Counted from the stretch's first letter, positions 41,547 through 49,600 are shown. The stretch is 49,825 nt of DNA from Algibacter_G agarivorans (GCF_039543245.1 NZ_BAABJJ010000042.1:1-49825), one strand, 5' to 3'. Numbers and translations are program-made. Notes: a model not told the origin generated them from the letters alone.

Positions 41547-41571
41547 AAAAATCCCCAATACTGGGGATTTT
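41547..41571 (-). promoter_or_regulatory. Palindrome copy 2
   Basis: Stem AAAATCCCCA/TGGGGATTTT with loop ATAC, identical in its core to 40113-40138. No functional gene ends just upstream on the minus strand, so a terminator role is harder to argue here. The gap 41275-41546 contains no ORF. Confidence 0.72.
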
Positions 41572-41672
41572 GAGATGTACATCGAAAACTTTATAGTTAA
41601 ACGGTAGTTTTTTTACTTATTGCTTTATTATACGTTTTGTAGTTGTTTTATTGGTCTCAAAAATAGTTAAAA

Positions 41673-42212
41673 CTATGCACTTTAGTGCATCTCGCTTTAG
41701 CTTTTAAAAAACCTACCTTTGTGTTATGACAGAACAAAGTGTAAATAGGCATACAGTTTCGAGGATGGCCGTGCATATAGTATGGAGCACCAAATATCGT
41801 TATCCGGTCCTAACAGGTGATGTTCAAAAAAAGTGCAGAACACTTTTGATACAGGTGTGCGATGCTGAGGGAGTTAATGTTTTGAAGTGAGTTGTAAGTA
41901 AGGATCACGTGCATATGCGCATAGAACATCGATCTTCCCAGTCCGTGCGATCTTGTTAAAAAGCTAAAAGGGAGAAGTTCACGAAGGTTGAAGCAAGAAT
42001 TTCCAGAATTGAACAAACGTTACTGGGGTGGTCATTTTTGGGCCATAGGATATGGGTGTTGGAGTACTAGGAATATCACTGACAAAATGGTAAATGAATA
42101 TTTAGAGCATCATAGAAAATCAGATAACGACACAAATGCATTCATACTAGAGTAATCAAGTACTGCTTACTTTAGTCAAATTTAAAAACCTATGGCACTT
42201 TAGTCCATAGTG
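41673..42212 (+). mobile_element. Decayed IS200/IS605-family element
   Basis: Both hairpin ends are still recognisable. The left end is ATGCAC-TTTA-GTGCAT (41675-41690). The right end is CTATGG/CCATAG (42190-42195 and 42205-42210). The two ends share GCACTTTAGT. Between them is a disabled tnpA. As expected for this family, there are no long inverted terminal repeats. The exact cleavage sites are not determined. Confidence 0.85.
41726..42155 (+). pseudogene. tnpA: IS200-type transposase TnpA, disrupted
   Basis: The reading starts at ATG 41726 (MTEQSVNRHTVSRMAVHIVW) and continues through YRYPVLTGDVQKK to VLK, then an in-frame TGA where the family has Gly. The next part, VVSKDHVHMRIEHRSSQSV, includes the HUH metal motif HVH. 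A loss of two bases near 41948 then shifts the frame, after which DLVKKLKGRSSRRLKQEFP, RYWGGHFWAIGYG and MVNEYLEHHRKS (with the catalytic Tyr region) run to a TAA at 42155. With one nonsense codon and one frameshift, it cannot make an active single-strand transposase. Confidence 0.9.
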
Positions 42213-42257
42213 GTTTAGTTATATTTTGAGTCTTATTCATCATATTTTTTGAGGTTT

Positions 42258-42992
42258 TTATAATGCACCAATTTTATAGCAAAACCGCATGAGCTCCGTA
42301 GCGTTATGGCATTTACTTTTTCTAAGAATATTTTTTCTATGAGAGTAAACCGTGTGCTCGCTTATAAATAAAGCTTTGGCTATATCTTTAGTTTTGCAAT
42401 TTTCGGCAATAAGTTTTATAACATCTTTTTCTCTTGACGTAAAAAAATTATTAAACTCTTTATAAACTTCCTCCTTAAACGCTTTTTGTTCAATGTGTGG
42501 TGCATTAAATTCCCATTGAACGGTATCGGGGTTATCAAAAAAAGAAATATCAGTTAATAAGGATAAATTACTTTTCATTTTACCATTTTTGGTCGCTTCA
42601 AAAAGGGACGATTGTCTCAAGATTTTAACGTAGCTGTTATCTTTTTTTCTGAATCGATAGGTTAGGTTTAGCGAACTGCTCTGTAAATTTAAACAGCTGT
42701 TGTTGGTAAGATGATTTACAGCCGCTTGGGTAATTCTGTTAATAAGATTCAAATCATCAGGGTGTGCAATGTTTAGTAGGGTTTCTAGCGTGAATTCATC
42801 TTCGTTATAGCTTAATAGTTTTTGGATATCTCTTTGAAATGAAACTTTAGAATATTGCCAGTCAACAACATATAAGCATTGTTTTGTGTTTAGTGGGAAG
42901 TTGTTTATACTAGAAAAATCGTTTTTATGAAAATTTAGTTTTTTCAATTTAGAAGAGGTTTCCCTTATAAATTTTGGATTAGGCTGAATCAT
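42258..42992 (-). CDS. PAS-like plus LuxR HTH transcriptional regulator
   Basis: 244 residues. The N-terminal 150 residues resemble a PAS_3-type sensor (LYVVDWQYSKVSFQRDIQKL, HPDDLNLINRITQAAV, LTYRFRKKDNSYVKILRQSS). The C-terminal 65 residues are a LuxR HTH: FTSREKDVIKLIAENCKTKD, then ALFISEHTVYSHRKNILRKS. No membrane helix and no receiver Asp, so it is probably a one-component cytosolic sensor. The ligand and targets are unknown. It is intact, unlike the two other LuxR remnants in this island. A palindrome of the shared type is about 265 bp upstream. The ATG at 42992 is the start. Confidence 0.88.
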   Translation of the reverse strand: MIQPNPKFIRETSSKLKKLNFHKNDFSSINNFPLNTKQCLYVVDWQYSKVSFQRDIQKLLSYNEDEFTLETLLNIAHPDDLNLINRITQAAVNHLTNNSCLNLQSSSLNLTYRFRKKDNSYVKILRQSSLFEATKNGKMKSNLSLLTDISFFDNPDTVQWEFNAPHIEQKAFKEEVYKEFNNFFTSREKDVIKLIAENCKTKDIAKALFISEHTVYSHRKNILRKSKCHNATELMRFCYKIGAL

Positions 42993-43123
42993 TTGTTGTG
43001 AGATTTGGTTTTTGAAATTTTTAAACGATTAAGATTATTATTCAAATGAGAAGCTATAATAATAAAAGGGTTTTCTGTAAAATAATAGTAATTAAGAGTC
43101 TTTGATACCAACATTTTATATAT
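42993..43123. other. Spacer between the intact LuxR gene and the LuxR stump
   Basis: AT-rich, no ORF and no repeat seen. It is the downstream end of the stump and probably includes the promoter of the regulator at 42992. Confidence 0.4.
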
Positions 43124-43207
43124 TTAAAGCTTATATTTCTTCTTTAAAGCATAGTGCATCAATTCGCCTTTACCTTGCAATCCTAAAATCCGTAACATGT
43201 TTTGGAG
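43124..43207 (-). pseudogene. C-terminal stump of a LuxR-type regulator
   Basis: The minus-strand frame reads LQNMLRILGLQGKGELMHYA and then LKKKYKL to a TAA at 43124. This is the typical end of a LuxR HTH after the recognition helix. The upstream part is gone and a stop lies directly before it. LGLxGKGxLxxY is shared with the restored end of the frameshifted gene at 39679, so the two were close paralogues. Confidence 0.75.
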
Positions 43208-43255
43208 CTAAAATTTAATCCTTCATAATACAAATATGGTTAGTAATGCAACATA

Positions 43256-43281
43256 AAATATACCCATTACTGGGTGTATTT
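43256..43281 (-). promoter_or_regulatory. Palindrome copy 3
   Basis: Stem AAATATACCCA/TGGGTGTATTT with loop TTAC. It has the same 11-bp stem plus 4-nt loop as copies 1 and 2, but different stem bases that still pair. It lies 49 bp upstream of the LuxR stump, as copy 1 lies 45 bp upstream of the frameshifted LuxR gene. The rest, to 43403, shows no ORF. Confidence 0.7.
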
Positions 43282-43403
43282 CTCATTTAATTTAGATAAA
43301 CATAATTTGTAAAAACTAAAAGCTAGATAAAAAGCATAAAAAACCGAAGTAAGGTATGGTGTATATGGTTTTAAGAGAATTCTTGATTATCAAGATATAT
43401 TTT

Positions 43404-43589
43404 TTACTTAAAGAAATACTTAATAGCAGAAATAAACAATATAAAAGCAATAAAGGCAATGAGCACCCAGATGCTGCCAGCATAAAAACGTTTATGGAGT
43501 TTTAAATCTTTACGATAGGTATAGCCAATAACAATAGCAAAGACAATAAAGAAGATAATTCCAAAAATGATTTGACCTTTACTAAACAT
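43404..43589 (-). CDS. Small two-helix membrane protein
   Basis: The frame can extend to a TTG at 43607, but that codon overlaps a perfect -7 box, so the ATG at 43589 is the start, giving 61 residues. Two membrane segments (GQIIFGIIFFIVFAIVIGY and GSIWVLIAFIAFILFISAI) flank a basic loop, TYRKDLKLHKRFY. I recognise this as a small protein conserved in Flavobacteriaceae; its function is unknown. It is divergent from the MazG-like gene at 43663, with a dispersed palindrome between. Confidence 0.72.
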   Translation of the reverse strand: MFSKGQIIFGIIFFIVFAIVIGYTYRKDLKLHKRFYAGSIWVLIAFIAFILFISAIKYFFK

Positions 43590-43604
43590 ATCGTTATTTT
43601 TATG

Positions 43605-43612
43605 CAAATTTA
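43605..43612 (-). promoter_or_regulatory. -7 box that decides the start of the small membrane protein
   Basis: Minus-strand TAAATTTG matches TAnnTTTG exactly. Transcription should begin near 43600, which excludes the TTG at 43607 as start. Confidence 0.6.
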
Positions 43613-43626
43613 ATTAATAATGATGA

Positions 43627-43650
43627 GATTCCCGCCTTTGCGAGAATGAC
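43627..43650 (-). repeat. Dispersed palindrome, inverted copy
   Basis: On the minus strand it reads GTCATTCTCGC-AAAG-GCGGGAATC, the same family as 2777, 18587 and 24175. It lies between a divergent gene pair, about 15 bp from the MazG-like start. Confidence 0.72.
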
Positions 43651-43662
43651 AAAATAATATTT

Positions 43663-44049
43663 ATGAAAAATAAAATAGAAGCCGTAAAAGCATTCCATAC
43701 AGCATTTAAAATCGGACACAGAGAAACGCCTAAAGCAGATTTAGGTTTGGCAAAGAATATGTTGCGTTATAAGCTTATGCGAGAAGAAAATGAAGAATAT
43801 TTAGATGCAGCTAATAATAACGATTTAGTAGAAGTTGCTGATGCCCTTGGGGATATGCTTTACATTCTTTGTGGTACCATTATAGAACATGGAATGCAAC
43901 ATAAAATAGAAGAAGTGTTTGAAGAAATTCAGCGTAGTAATATGAGTAAACTAGGGGAGAACGGACAACCTATTTACCGAGAAGATGGTAAAGTGCTTAA
44001 AGGGCCTAACTACTTTAAGCCAGATATTCAATTTATATTAGACAAATAA
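43663..44049 (+). CDS. MazG-like nucleotide pyrophosphohydrolase
   Basis: 128 residues, all-alpha. The acidic metal-binding pattern of the MazG/HisE fold is present: MREENEEYLDAANNNDLVEV (ExxEE-type) followed by ADALGDMLYILCG (ExxD half). Such enzymes split NTPs or (d)UTP-like nucleotides to the monophosphate and pyrophosphate; the substrate is unknown. The C-terminus GQPIYREDGKVLKGPNYFKP is typical of the flavobacterial and phage-like subgroup. It converges on ilvE, and the two share a perfect bidirectional terminator. Confidence 0.85.
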   Translation: MKNKIEAVKAFHTAFKIGHRETPKADLGLAKNMLRYKLMREENEEYLDAANNNDLVEVADALGDMLYILCGTIIEHGMQHKIEEVFEEIQRSNMSKLGENGQPIYREDGKVLKGPNYFKPDIQFILDK

Positions 44050-44077
44050 AAAGAGCGACCAATTGGTCGCTCTTTTT
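44048..44077. terminator. Perfect bidirectional terminator
   Basis: A 30-bp perfect palindrome, AAAAAGAGCGACCAA followed by its reverse complement, with T-runs on both strands. It ends the MazG-like gene and ilvE. Confidence 0.9.
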
Positions 44078-44082
44078 ATGAT

Positions 44083-45150
44083 TTATTTAACTTCAAATCG
44101 CCACCCAAAAGGATCTTCAACTTTATTAGTTTGTATATCTGTAATACGCTTTTTCAAAAAGCTAGCGTATGTGTCATCTAGTTTTGGTAACTCGTAATCA
44201 ACATCTTTATATCCAAATCCAGCAATTGGTGAAATAACCGCAGCTGTTCCTGCACCAAACATTTCTTTAAGCGAGCCATTTTTAGCAGCTTCAACCACTT
44301 CAGAAACCGATATTTTTCTAACCTCTACAGGAATGCCTTCTGCTTTAGCAAGTTCAATAATACTTTTACGGGTAATTCCGTCTAGAATTCTATCACTCGT
44401 TGGTCCTGTAATTAAAGTATCGTTTATACGAACAAAAATATTCATAGCACCTGCTTCCTCAATATACTCATGGGTATTATCATCTGTCCAAATAACTTGT
44501 TGATACCCTTTTTCTATAGCTAGTTGTGTTGGGTAAAACTGACCAGCATAATTGCCTCCAGCTTTAGCAAAGCCAACGCCGCCATTAGCAGAGCGTGAGT
44601 ATTTTTCTTCAATTAAAACTCTTAATTCACCAGAAAAATAAGCGCCTGAAGGTGCCGTACAAATTATAAATTTATATTCATCGGCTGGAGAGGCATGAAA
44701 CCCGTTTCCAGAAGCAAATATAAAAGGTCTTATGTATAGCGAACTTCCTTCGTTTGTTGGAATCCAGTCTTTATCAACTTCTAACAAAGCCTTTAAACCA
44801 TCCATAAAATAATTTTCCGGTAGTTCAGGAATAGCCAATCGTTTTGATGAAATATTCAAACGTTTAAAATTATCTAACGGACGAAATAACCAGACATTCT
44901 TGTCTGCATCTTTGTAAGCTTTCATACCTTCAAAAACAGATTGTCCGTAATGAAAAATCTTTGCAGACGGATCTAAAGTAATCGGGTGGTAAGGAACGAC
45001 TTTTGGTGCATGCCATTTCCCGTCTTTATAATTACATTCTAACATGTGATCAGAAAAAACATGTCCGAATTTTAAATTATCAAAATCTACATCGTTAATT
45101 TTTGTAGTTTTTGCCTTTATAATCTCTATATCGTTGATTATAGCATTCAT
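44083..45150 (-). CDS. ilvE: Branched-chain amino acid aminotransferase
   Basis: The frame extends to 45174, but the ATG at 45150 (MNAIINDIEIIKAKTTKIND) fits the family, giving 355 residues. It is a fold-type IV PLP enzyme that transfers the amino group between Glu and Leu/Ile/Val 2-oxo acids. The catalytic Lys is in GVGFAKAGGNYAGQ, near residue 190. Also seen are FHYGQSVFEGMKAYK, YIEEAGAMNIFV (cofactor-binding Glu) and the C-terminal SPIAGFGYKD. The length of about 355 is the larger, eukaryote-like BCAT form common in Bacteroidota. It is divergent from the DUF4920 gene (94 bp). Confidence 0.94.
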   Translation of the reverse strand: MNAIINDIEIIKAKTTKINDVDFDNLKFGHVFSDHMLECNYKDGKWHAPKVVPYHPITLDPSAKIFHYGQSVFEGMKAYKDADKNVWLFRPLDNFKRLNISSKRLAIPELPENYFMDGLKALLEVDKDWIPTNEGSSLYIRPFIFASGNGFHASPADEYKFIICTAPSGAYFSGELRVLIEEKYSRSANGGVGFAKAGGNYAGQFYPTQLAIEKGYQQVIWTDDNTHEYIEEAGAMNIFVRINDTLITGPTSDRILDGITRKSIIELAKAEGIPVEVRKISVSEVVEAAKNGSLKEMFGAGTAAVISPIAGFGYKDVDYELPKLDDTYASFLKKRITDIQTNKVEDPFGWRFEVK

Positions 45151-45244
45151 AAGTCTAGTTATTAGGAACCACAAATTTAAAGAAAATCGCTTTTAAAAAA
45201 TAGGTATATTTACATAAATCGCTTAAAAGTTAAAAATTTAAATC

Positions 45245-45748
45245 GTGAAGTCTATTACCTTAGTCGTTATATGTGTTTTAATGATGTGTTCTTGCAAGAA
45301 TAAAAGTCAAGAAGACACTAAAATACCCGTTAAAGTTGAAAATATTGAGTATGTTTCTTTTGGAAAAAAAATAATTGCTGATGATGCTATTGCGTCAACT
45401 TCTATGGCATCACATTATAAAACCATGAATGTCGGCGATAGCATAAATTCTAAAATGAAAGCAAAAGTGAAAGATGTTTGCCAAGCTAAAGGATGCTGGA
45501 TGCAATTGGATTTAGAAGATGGGAATGACGTGATGGTAAAGTTTAAAGATTATGGATTTTTTGTACCAAAAGATATAGCAGGCAAAACAGTTATCGTAAA
45601 CGGAAAAGCATTTATAGAAGAAGTGTCGGTTAAAGAACAAAGACATTATGCTGAGGATGCTGGCAAATCTGCTGAATACATAGAAACAATAACAGAACCC
45701 AAAAGAACCTATTCATTTGAAGCTGATGGTGTTTTAATAATACAATAA
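45245..45748 (+). CDS. DUF4920 lipoprotein
   Basis: 167 residues. The start is GTG at 45245, giving MKSITLVVICVLMMCSC, a lipoprotein signal. The core shows KAKVKDVCQAKGCWMQLDLE followed by VMVKFKDYGFFVPKD and GKTVIVNGKA, the DUF4920 pattern with a Cys-x4-Cys pair that may bind metal. The fold is OB-like by strand pattern. Exported; the function is unknown. mnmD starts one base after its stop, so translation is probably coupled. Confidence 0.85.
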   Translation: MKSITLVVICVLMMCSCKNKSQEDTKIPVKVENIEYVSFGKKIIADDAIASTSMASHYKTMNVGDSINSKMKAKVKDVCQAKGCWMQLDLEDGNDVMVKFKDYGFFVPKDIAGKTVIVNGKAFIEEVSVKEQRHYAEDAGKSAEYIETITEPKRTYSFEADGVLIIQ

Positions 45749-45749
45749 T

Positions 45750-46478
45750 TTGAAGCGAGAAGTAGTAATAACTGCGGATGGTTCTTCAACCATTCATTTG
45801 CCAGATTGGGATGAGCAATATCATTCCAAACATGGTGCTATACAAGAAGCTTATCATGTGTTTATAAAACATGGTTTACATCATTTTTGTCATTCTGAAA
45901 TGAATTTATTATCGGATGTCACTTCGAGCTCAGTCGAGAAGTCTCATAATTTATTAAATGATGATGATATATCGATTCTAGAAATTGGTTTCGGTACTGG
46001 TTTAAACACTTTTATAACACTTTTGGAAGCCGAAAAATTGAATATAAATATCGATTATTTTGGTGTTGAAGCGTATCCGATTTCTATAGATGAAATTGAA
46101 CAACTAAATTATCCGAAGCAATTGCAAGCTGAAAAAAATGAAGCCCTTTTTAATAAACTTCATCAAATGTCTTGGGGAGAAAAGCATGCCATAACATCCC
46201 ATTTATCATTAACAAAACAAAAGAAGTTTTTTAATGAAATAGATGATACAGATAAATTCAATCTCGTTTATTTTGATGCGTTCGGCGCTAGGGTTCAACC
46301 AGAGTTATGGACAGAATCCATATTTCAGAAAATGTATAACGCTTTAAAAACGGGAGGTGTTTTGGTAACCTACTCAGCAAAAGGAAGTGTGCGTCGTGCT
46401 ATGCAAGCCGTTGGTTTTACTGTAGAAAGACTTCCTGGGCCTCCTGGAAAACGCGAAATGCTCAGAGCTGTTAAATAG
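45750..46478 (+). CDS. mnmD: tRNA 5-methylaminomethyl-2-thiouridine methyltransferase, MnmD type
   Basis: 242 residues. TTG at 45750 gives MKREVVITADGSSTIHLPDW, the usual flavobacterial N-terminus, so a TTG start is likely; it follows the DUF4920 stop by one base. It methylates nm5s2U34 of tRNA with SAM, the MnmC C-domain-free form. The SAM motif is ILEIGFGTGLNTFITLLEAE (near 74-93). Downstream are NLVYFDAFGARVQPELWTES, GVLVTYSAKGSVRRAMQAVG and LPGPPGKREMLRA, all typical. Unusual: residues 56-65, DVTSSSVEKS, are encoded by a dispersed palindromic repeat inserted in frame just before the SAM motif. Confidence 0.9.
   Translation: MKREVVITADGSSTIHLPDWDEQYHSKHGAIQEAYHVFIKHGLHHFCHSEMNLLSDVTSSSVEKSHNLLNDDDISILEIGFGTGLNTFITLLEAEKLNINIDYFGVEAYPISIDEIEQLNYPKQLQAEKNEALFNKLHQMSWGEKHAITSHLSLTKQKKFFNEIDDTDKFNLVYFDAFGARVQPELWTESIFQKMYNALKTGGVLVTYSAKGSVRRAMQAVGFTVERLPGPPGKREMLRAVK
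45917..45943 (+). repeat. 27-bp dispersed repeat inside mnmD
   Basis: TGTCACTTCGAGCTCAGTCG then AGAAGTC. It is an imperfect palindrome with outer arms ACTTC/GAAGT. I know GTCACTTCGAGCGCAGTCGA as a common flavobacterial intergenic repeat. The reading frame is kept. Confidence 0.8.
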
Positions 46479-46483
46479 TTTAC

Positions 46484-46568
46484 AGTCTCAGTCTCAGTAA
46501 TCAGTCTCAGTTTTAGTTGTTGCTTTGTCCGGCTAGCTTTTGGTCTTCAGTCATCTGTCATCCGTCAA
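46484..46568. repeat. CAGTCT micro-repeat cluster
   Basis: CAGTCTCAGTCTCAGT, then AATCAGTCTCAGT (46484-46512), and later CAGTCATCTGTCATCCGTCA (46549-46568). It follows the mnmD stop. It is a low-complexity dispersed repeat with no ORF. Confidence 0.65.
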
Positions 46569-46651
46569 TCAAAGTAATCACTGTTCTGTTAAACCTAATA
46601 CAAAATGCTAGTAATCCATTAGGTCGTTTCGTAACTTTATAAAAAAAGAAT

Positions 46652-47557
46652 ATGCGCGTTTTAATAACAGGAGCAACAGGATTGATAGGACAAGAAATTG
46701 TAAAATGCTGCCATGAAAAAAACATAAAAGTAAACTACTTAACGACCAGTAAATCTAAAATAATCCAAATAGAAAACTATCAAGGGTTTTATTGGAACCC
46801 GAAAGCTATGGAAATCGATAGCAATTGTTTTAAAGATGTTGATACCATTATTCATTTGGCAGGAGCAACCGTTTCAAAACGATGGATACCCAAGTATAAA
46901 AAGGAAATTCTATCGAGTAGAAAAGAAACAACAGCCTTATTGGTTAATGCTTTAAAGGGGGAAAGTCATACCATAAAACAAGTCATTTCTGCAAGTGCCA
47001 TTGGCGTATATCCAGATTCTTTAACTAATTATTACGACCATACATTTAGTGCCGTTAGTGACTCTTTTTTAGGGCAAGTAGTTACCGTGTGGGAAGATGC
47101 TGTGGATGAATTTTCCAAACTAAATATTACGGTATCAAAAATTAGGATTGGTTTAGTGTTATCAAATAAAGGTGGTGCTTTGCAAGAGCTAGTTAAGCCC
47201 ATTAAATATGGACTAGGCTCAGCTTTTGGACATGGTAAACAGTGGCAATCATGGATCCATATAAACGATTTGGCTCATATGTTTTTGTATGTTTATAAAC
47301 ACCGTTTAAATGGTGTTTATAATGGTGTTGCACCAAACCCAGTTAGCAATAAGGAGTTAACTAAAACCATAGCCAATGTGATGCATAAACCTTTGTTTAT
47401 GCCAAATATCCCCAAGTTTTTTATGAAACTCGTTTTAGGCGAAATGCATATGCTTTTATTTGAAAGTCAGCGTGTGAGTTGTAAAAGAATAACAGAAAAA
47501 GGGTTTTATTTTAAGTATAATAGTTTAGAGCCCGCTTTGAAGGATTTGTTGGGGTGA
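46652..47557 (+). CDS. TIGR01777-type epimerase-like SDR protein
   Basis: 301 residues. An extended SDR with N-terminal MRVLITGATGLIGQEIVKCC, the GxxGxxG NAD(P)-binding motif. Characteristic of the YfcH/SDR39U1 group are FYWNPKAMEID, DTIIHLAGATVSKRW (the AGA motif), SASAIGVYPD (YPD in place of the classical YxxxK), LSNKGGALQELVKPIKYG, GKQWQSWIHINDLAHM and a C-terminal DUF1731-like part (NGVAPNPVSNKELTKTIANV). The substrate is unknown; some homologues link to cell division or DNA damage. A G+C-rich intergenic region follows. Confidence 0.9.
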   Translation: MRVLITGATGLIGQEIVKCCHEKNIKVNYLTTSKSKIIQIENYQGFYWNPKAMEIDSNCFKDVDTIIHLAGATVSKRWIPKYKKEILSSRKETTALLVNALKGESHTIKQVISASAIGVYPDSLTNYYDHTFSAVSDSFLGQVVTVWEDAVDEFSKLNITVSKIRIGLVLSNKGGALQELVKPIKYGLGSAFGHGKQWQSWIHINDLAHMFLYVYKHRLNGVYNGVAPNPVSNKELTKTIANVMHKPLFMPNIPKFFMKLVLGEMHMLLFESQRVSCKRITEKGFYFKYNSLEPALKDLLG

Positions 47558-47770
47558 GTTTTTCAGCGGTTCGTTTAACGGTTTCGGTTATGGGTAGTTG
47601 CTTAACAGTATTAAGTTAGCAAAAAGGCACAGAGTGAGGGATATTCCGATTGGCACTTACCATCCCCAGGCAATTACTGATACCTATTGTTGCCATTTCG
47701 CTTTGTTATATTTTTCTTTGTCATATTCGCTTCTATATTTTTTAGGCTGCTAGTAACAATAGAAAAAAAA
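47558..47770. other. Intergenic region without ORF
   Basis: 213 bp between converging genes. It holds TTTCGGTTATGGGTAGTTGC and a GGCACTTACCATCCCCAGGC stretch that look less AT-rich than the surroundings. No hairpin with a T-tail was found and no coding frame is plausible. It may be the remnant of an older repeat. Confidence 0.4.
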
Positions 47771-49558
47771 TTATTTATAAGTAGAAATCCATTTGTTGAT
47801 TTTTGATTCTAATAGCTCTAATGGAATACAACCAGTTTCTAAAATTTCATGGTGAAATTCACGTATATCGAATTGATTTCCCAACTCTTTTTTAGCTTTA
47901 GCCCGCAATTCACGGATTTTTAACTGACCAATTTTATACGATAGTGCTTGACCAGGATTTGCCATATAGCGCTCAATTTCAGAAATAATACTGGCCTCTG
48001 GTTCCGCTTCATTATTCAACGAGTATTGTATCGCTTTTTCACGAGACCAACCTTTTGTGTGTATGCCTGTATCAACCACCAAACGGATTGCACGGTGCAT
48101 TTCCATCCCTAACATTCCGAAATATTGATAAGGATCGGAATATAAACCAAGTTCTTTACCCAGACTTTCGGTATATAATGCCCAACCTTCACCATAAGCA
48201 CTATACCAAAGCGTTTTTCTAAAATCTGGTAAATCTTCGTTTTCTTGCGTTAATGAAATTTGATAATGATGCCCAGGAATTGCTTCGTGTAAAAATAAAG
48301 CTTCATCAGAAAATACATTGTATTTTGAAGCGTCAGGGATTGGTGTGTAAAAAACTCCAGGACGTGTACCGTCAAAAGAACCTCTGTTGTATTCTGCACT
48401 AGCAGAAGCTTCTCTGAATTTTTCGGTTCGTTTAATTATAAAAGGAGTTTTAGGTTTATTTCCGAATAATTTTTCTAATTGCGGTTTCATCCTTTCGTGA
48501 ATCGAATTAAAGTTGTCAATGATTTCTTTTGGAGTTGAATAAGGCATTAATTCTTTATTCTCCCGGACATAGTTGAAGAAATTTTCTAGGCTTTCATTAA
48601 AACCAACTTGTTGTTTTACCTTTTCCATTTCTGATAAAATTCGAGCAACTTCTTTTAATCCAAGTTCGTGAATTTCATCCGCAGACATTGCGGTTGTTGT
48701 ATATTTTTTTATGGAATGTTGATAGTATTCTTTTCCTTGAGGAATGCCATTGATTCCGCTATCTTTTCTGCCAGCGTTTGCATAGTCTGATTGTAAAAAT
48801 ATGTACATCGATTTAAATGATGGAATCAATTTATCATTCAATATTTTTGTATAAGAAGCAGTTAATTCTTTCTTTTCTTCAGTAGAAAAATCAGCTGGCA
48901 AATTTTTTATTGGCCAATAAAATAAATGATCTTTCAATGCTGTGGTTGCTAATACTTCAAACTGTGGTATGATTTTTTTAATCAACGAAGCTGGTAAAAC
49001 ATAACCTTCTTTAATTCCTTGTTTCATGCGTTTCTCAGCAGATAGTAACCAAACGTTGTATTTGTCTAATCTACTTAACCAGTTTTCATAATCTTTAGTG
49101 GTTTTAAAAGGTTGCGCACTACTTCCACTCGCAAACTGTCCCATTGTTAAATTGATTGTCCACATTTGGTTGATAGGCATTAAAATATCATTTTTAAAGC
49201 TGTTTTGCCCTAAAGCCATATCACAATCCCAATCTAAAACAGTTTTACTCATTTGCTGACTTTCAGTTAGGGTTTTATCTTGAAAATTGGCTAATTTTTC
49301 TTTATAATTAGTGTAGAAGTCATTAGTTTTTAAACTATATTCATCGGATAAAGTATTTGGAAATTGATCGTTAAAACGATTATCTCCAGCGAAGGTTGCT
49401 TTTAAAGGATTTAATGCTAATTTACCTTCGTTATAGTCTGTTAACAGCTGGTTAAAAACAATATCTTCTTTTAATGTTTCCATAGATGTTTCTATTTCTT
49501 TTTTACAAGAAGTATTACACATCATAAGTATTGAAATTGCTAAAATTATTTTTCTCAT
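47771..49558 (-). CDS. DUF885 peptidase-like lipoprotein
   Basis: 595 residues. MRKIILAISILMMCNTSC is a lipoprotein signal (Cys18). DUF885 proteins resemble zinc carboxypeptidases. The zinc motif is LFLHEAIPGHHYQISL (HExxGH form), and further down EGWALYTESLGKELGLYSDP carries the Glu ligand, with MEMHRAIRLVVDTGIHTKGW after it. The N-terminal half is helical (NPLKATFAGDNRFNDQFPN). It probably trims peptides outside the inner membrane; the substrate is unknown. Together with the M49 protein it makes two exported metallopeptidases in this window. The ATG at 49558 is fixed by the signal. Confidence 0.92.
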   Translation of the reverse strand: MRKIILAISILMMCNTSCKKEIETSMETLKEDIVFNQLLTDYNEGKLALNPLKATFAGDNRFNDQFPNTLSDEYSLKTNDFYTNYKEKLANFQDKTLTESQQMSKTVLDWDCDMALGQNSFKNDILMPINQMWTINLTMGQFASGSSAQPFKTTKDYENWLSRLDKYNVWLLSAEKRMKQGIKEGYVLPASLIKKIIPQFEVLATTALKDHLFYWPIKNLPADFSTEEKKELTASYTKILNDKLIPSFKSMYIFLQSDYANAGRKDSGINGIPQGKEYYQHSIKKYTTTAMSADEIHELGLKEVARILSEMEKVKQQVGFNESLENFFNYVRENKELMPYSTPKEIIDNFNSIHERMKPQLEKLFGNKPKTPFIIKRTEKFREASASAEYNRGSFDGTRPGVFYTPIPDASKYNVFSDEALFLHEAIPGHHYQISLTQENEDLPDFRKTLWYSAYGEGWALYTESLGKELGLYSDPYQYFGMLGMEMHRAIRLVVDTGIHTKGWSREKAIQYSLNNEAEPEASIISEIERYMANPGQALSYKIGQLKIRELRAKAKKELGNQFDIREFHHEILETGCIPLELLESKINKWISTYK

Positions 49559-49600
49559 AATTGTTTATTATTTTCGTGCAATGAATGGTAATGCAAAGAT

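Noticed and set aside
41810..42016. 68-codon minus-strand ORF
   Set aside because: It lies antisense within the decayed IS200 transposase, which explains the sequence.
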